Origin: Phorcus lineatus
Lineage: Eukaryota > Mollusca > Gastropoda > Trochida > Trochidae
NCBI GenBank assembly: GCA_921293015.1
Contig: OV121087.1
Location: 6,770,501 to 6,834,500 of the forward strand
Reading direction: 5' to 3'
Length of the DNA: 64,000 nucleotides
Shown one piece after another: positions 11,601 to 17,600 of the stretch (its first letter is position 1; every line of letters begins with the position of its first letter). The notes under the pieces were generated by a model, which was not told the origin of the DNA, did not search any database, and saw only the letters and a program-made list of their open reading frames with translations. The position numbers and the translations under genes were made by a program.

Positions 11601-14600
11601 CTGCAGAAGCTGTGTGATCTTGGTCTCGCGGTACGGAATGTGACCTCCCTTCTTCTTAGGGTCTCCCAGGGCGCTCAGCAGGTTCAGCAAGCCAACCGTC
11701 CTGTAACACAAACATCATTGTAAAGATGAAGTCATTCCCTGAAAACATCCAGACTTTCTACCTAAGGATCCCATGAAAGCCCAGAGGCGAAGTAGAGATT
11801 TGCAAGAAATTTGATTATCTCCCTTTACACTTCTGCTGTTTGGGAAAAGGTAACCAATGACAAGTGATGGTTTACAATATATTTTTGTTCAAACTTTGGC
11901 AAGATGGATAAAGTCCAGCTGATAAGGTGTAATCATCTACAATATCTGTCTCAAAAATTTAAAAAGTGTTCTTTATGCATTTTAACATTAGTTTTATTGA
12001 TGCTCTACTCTAAAGTACTGAAGCTGTAAACAGTGTCAACAAAAAGTGAAGAACACCTGCATTAGTTCACGTATATGCTCTATCTTGTTTTATCTTTATC
12101 TTGGTTTTGTTTACTTTATGTTTATTTTGGTTTTGTTTGCATTTTATTTTTTCATTTAAAGGGACACAGAGTATGTTATTTGAGTCAAACTTAATTAATG
12201 ATGTTAATTCATCAAAAAGTAGTGGTTGTTAGAGCTTATCAGTTCAGTATAGAAACATTATACACGATTAATTTCTTATTTGTGATCGAAAACCAGACAG
12301 TGGCGTGCGCCAACGACTCAAACGTAATTTTGGAAACTTATCTACAGCAGGTACAGAGACAAATATTTTTTAGTAGTTTTTGTAGTGGCTTTTACTTAGC
12401 AACATAAAAATTTATGAAACATATTGTGTGTCACTCTTGGTGTTGATTGTAGACAAGAAATTGTGAAAGATAACAAGGCTATAAAACAAAAATATATCAT
12501 GATATCAAGTAAAAGAGAAAAAACTATTAATGTTTTTATGTTCCTAACGTAGCTGTTGTTTTAAGAAATGTTACAAAGTTGAACATGTTGTAACACTTAC
12601 CCTGTGCCAGTCTCACTCTTTGGGTCAGCTCCTAGTCAATATCAAACACACTCATCAATACATAACCATGACAAACATGTCAAAACACTTAACTTTGATC
12701 GAGCTCGTCAGCAAGATCATACACATTGATGATAAACTAGATATATCAGAAAGCAAGGGTTATATTCTGCCACATTAGTCATAAACAGAAATATGAAAAA
12801 GACACAAACCTAACCTTCAGTCTATATCCGATGCAACAAAATATTATTGAGCAAAAAATTGTTTTAAGCATTCACTGACTACCCACTGCAGTCCAACCAG
12901 TTGGCTGTTGATTTACAAAATGACGACTCTAGAGGCATTTTTGTAAATGATGCAATCGAAGTCATAAAACTGCTACTCCTTGCAGATGATATAGTATTAG
13001 TTGCAGATTCCGTTGCTGATTTACAAAGGAAGTTGAACGTTTTAGAAAAATTCTGCAATAAATGGGGACTGGTTTTAAATATGGAAAAATCAAACATAAT
13101 TGTTTTTCGTAATGGTGGAAAACTCAAGAAGGTAGAAAAGTGGTACTATAAAGGCATTGAACTGAAAACAGTTTCTTATTACAAATATTTAGGAGTTATA
13201 TTTTCATCACGACTATGTTGGTCTACAGCCTGTGAAACCCTTGCTAACCAAGCCTCTAAAGCATGTTTTCCTATTTACCAGTTGATGAAATGTTACCCAA
13301 ATCTTTCAATGAATGTTATTTTGTCTATATTTGATACAAAGATTTCTCCAATTGCTTGTTATGGTAGCGAAATATGGGGGTTTAAGTTTCGAGAAAGTGT
13401 GGAAAAAGTCCAGAGTAATTTCTTCAAAACCTATCTGGGTATAAGTAAAAGATCTTCATCAAAAGCGGTTCTGGGTGAAATGGGGCGCTACCATCTCTCT
13501 ATACGTTATTTTTGTTATTTAAGATACTGGTGTAGGTTGATTCATATGGACTCGTCACGAAATCCCCACGCCTGTTAAACTGGGCTTCACATGTTAGATT
13601 GTTACTATTTCAGACTGGTTATTCATATGCCTGGATGTTTCAGGAATGTGGAAATGTATCTCAATTCATGACTTTGTTCAAACAAACTTGCATAGATTTA
13701 GACATCCAATCTTGGTATGGGCAAATAGAATCATCAACATTTCTTAAAACATATTCATCCTTTAAAACTATATTTGGACAAGAAAGGTATCTAAGTTTTG
13801 ACATTAGTAAGGATTTGAAAAATGTACTTGTGAAGTTTCGATGCATGTCACACAATTTGAGAATTCAGAAAATGCGTTTGAATAAATACACTTCTTATTC
13901 TGAATTATTATGTGAACGTTGTAACTTAAGAACTGTCGAAGATGAATTTCATTTTGTTCTTGTTTGTCCTTTCTTTCGGGATAGTAGAACGAAACTCATA
14001 CCAAATCGATTTTGTCAGTTTCCAACGCAGCAAAAGTTTGTTGAACTTTTGTCTTGCAAAAATGAAAATGTACTTAAAGGTTTTGCTATATACTTAAAAA
14101 GAAATTTGTATGTATGAAATTAAGCTCGCACACCAACATGTTCATGTACATTAACATAAGTATAAATTGTACATTATTTTTGTATTTGTACTTTGGGCCA
14201 TGCGGCCTCCAATGCTGAATAAAATCTCTCTCTCTCTCACTGCAGTCACATTTGGATTGCAATGTCATAGGCAAATCATGACAATGATCATGACGTCATG
14301 TAGCCATGAAAAAGTTATATGTTACCCTTAGGCATAGTATGAAATATATGATCTACAATATAATTGCCTTTGTACATGATAATTCTTTTATGTAGTAGTT
14401 CACTATGCTCAGAGATAATCAATTTTTCTTTGAATATTTACTAAAATCAATCAACTCACCCGCGAGATCGTAGACGCTGATGACAGACTTGACCCCGACT
14501 TTGCTAGATTGTTTCTCCTTCTGGTTGATTGTGATGGAGAAAATGGCGTGGGATCTGTATAAGATATAAGACATAACATGCCAGACAGTCCCTAGAAACA

Positions 14601-17600
14601 TCAACTGCTGTTAAGGAGAGGGGGACATTAGTGGGGTGAAGATCAGGGTGTTTAACCCACCACCACCCCTTGCCAAACCTCAATTTATGGATTTTCAAAA
14701 ACATATTGATGAATAAAACGTTAACCTCTGCTTTTCAATATTCCCCGATAAAAATTCCTTGATCTGCTACTACAATTAGTGATCAGGGTTTGGATTAAAT
14801 ATAGTTGGACAGTATTGAGAATGAGGCTGTGTTTAAACCATGACCACTGACCTGGCTCTGTGAGACCGTATGTCCGGCGCCCCAATCTTCCTAGCCCGAC
14901 AGCCCTGGTCATACAGACCGAACAGCTCTTCTCCTGACTGTACCACCATCTCCGACAGACCGTCAACGAAGCTGTGGCATGAAAAGTTGTCATGAATGAA
15001 TTAACAGGCGATTTGTATAGCGCATATATCCAGGAACATTGGATTCTCAAAGAACTGGGCAACATGTTATCCCTGGTCAATACACCTTCTCCCGGTTGGC
15101 ATTCAAAGTTAAATTCAAACTACCATTGTATCATCACAGGTGCTAGCTTGACAGATGCATGCTTCTGATGAAGTCACTCGCCAAGGGTGACACCACAATT
15201 CTAGTCTTTCAACTTTTGTCTCAGTGTGGGGCAAGGAATCAACCATTCAAACTCTACATTGAAGCAGGTTACCCACCCAGTTTGCAAGTCACCATGTTTT
15301 TATTGAACTTCACTAACAGTGGTCAGCTGCATATTACACAGAACTTCATTGAACAATCAATACAGATAAAGTTATGGTTATTGCATAATAGTTCCTTAAA
15401 AGATAGTCAGATGTCAGGAAGTGAGATTACACTAAATGTTTATCCTATAGGTACCCAAAGAAATCCGGTCTGAAAAAGAATCATAACTTAAGCGTTAAAA
15501 AGGGGATCACAGAGTTACAAAATCCTGAGTTTACAATCTTCATTGGTTAATGTACCTGTACACAAAACTCTAGTCTCTAAAGTCAGTGATTCTTGAAATG
15601 AAGTGAAAAAACCCCAAAAAGTTTATGGACAGTCACATGAATGACATAGATGCCATCTCATGACATAGGGTAATCCGGCTAACTAAACTAAAAATGATAT
15701 AATATTTAACTCATGAATTCTTAAAGAAACATTATCTTTATATCCCATAATTATTGGTATATTTATACATGATTTTGAGTTTTTATACTGTTATTAGTAA
15801 AACATCAAAAAAATTATTTTATCATAAAATAGAATACTTACATTCCTTTCTGAACATGTTGACGGATCTCCAGAGGGTTATCATGAGGATTCAGCAAATC
15901 GGTCAGCTTCTCATCCAATATCTGCACACAAAAACAACCATAATATCTGTCTAAATATAAAATCAAGTTTTCAGTATATGATAAATAATACAATTTGCAT
16001 GCATTACATACTCTCATACTTATTTGAAGTAGTGTATTCTGAAAATTTCATGATAATATGTTTATATATGTTGTATTCTTGTAGATATAGTTCAAGATGA
16101 AAGCTTATCTTGTGATTAATACTGTTTCATTTAGGCATCTTTGAAGGAGTGTTACATTGAGAAGGTTGAAATCCTCTATCATGTTCAGACAATAGTATCA
16201 TTATACTGATTTGTCTCATAATCAATATTGAGTAACATCATTATATCTGGTATCACGCTAAGTGCAGTAGTAAAAATTCTTGTACTTCTCAAAGATCAAG
16301 TCCCTTCCAATATTCGAACCCACACCCTTAGGAAGGCAACAACGTCACAATGACCATAGGCCTACCGGAAGCTATTAAAGTGATGCAGAGTATGTTTCAT
16401 AAATTTACATGTGGCTTGAATAAAAGCCAAATTTCCATCTGCCCTGAATTAAGTTCAAATATTCTCCCAAAACTTGCATCCTTATGTCAAAATTACCATA
16501 ATTAGTATAATTTCCTGTTTTCAATAACACAAAAATCACCTACATAGATGTTAATAAGTCGAAATTCAGCGTCCAGTTTACATAAATATTATTTAAATGA
16601 CCTACCAAATGCTACCAACCAATATTTGTCTCTCTGCCTGCTGTAGATAAGTTTCCAAATTTACGTTTGAGTCATTGGCACATATTTGACTCAAATAACA
16701 TACTCTGTGTCCCTTTAATGACTCATCCCTCTAGCCTTGACCTCTCTATCTGAGTGCATAGCATGTATCTCTAAGAACACTGCGTAGTTGCTATCAATGG
16801 TAAACATTGTAAGTAATAACATTGAAAAGCAGACATAATCCAATATGTCATCTTAGGAATTAGAATTTGTTACCTCAACAAAGGACACAGAAACAAGAAA
16901 AGTCTTCTTGCTGTTGTCAGCTATGTACTTGAAGAGCGTAGTAATTGTCTGAAAGAGACAAATTATCATAAAATATATTCATAGTTCATTGATTTTTTTA
17001 ATGATTTTACCTAAATAGATTTTGAAGCTGAGACTTTCAACTTTATACTCAAGTTAAGATTATACACAACCTTATATAATATACTTTTAAAAGAAGCAAA
17101 ATTGTTTACGAAAGTTTTCAGAGCTAAGTCATAACTGTAAACAAATAGTTTGAACTTACTTACATATATGATTATTGAAAGGAGGCTGAACAAAATTGTT
17201 TACCGGTACGTTTTTACTTATTTACAGATTTTTCAAACAAATTGTCAAAAGGCATGACGGAAAAACACATTAGTCTAGTGTCAATGAAGTCGCCTGACAA
17301 TTTTCAGGTAACAGGCAAAGAATTAATAGAAAAACAATCAGGTTCTCTCAAAATTGGGCAATGTCTTTGAAAAGTGGGATTTATGTCAAAATCATTTGAG
17401 GAGATTCTGTTGAACAAGTACACAATATTGTTTCACATTATTACATGATATTAGCCACAATAAAATATATTAGGTATTCTATTAAACACATAAGCGCTCT
17501 GATTGGTCCATTTGTTATCGAAAAGGTTTGATTTGGTCAGTTTTGTTATCAAAAGAGGTCTGATTTGGTCAGTTCTGTTATCAAACATGTCTGATGTGGT

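Noticed and set aside
12901-13578. 225-aa frame as a host gene
   Set aside because: It is LINE reverse transcriptase with the ADD motif, 5'-truncated and flanked by target duplications.
15159-15473. 104-aa open frame on the plus strand
   Set aside because: Lies in the intron between exons 7 and 8, has no recognizable motif, and its composition is like other chance frames here.
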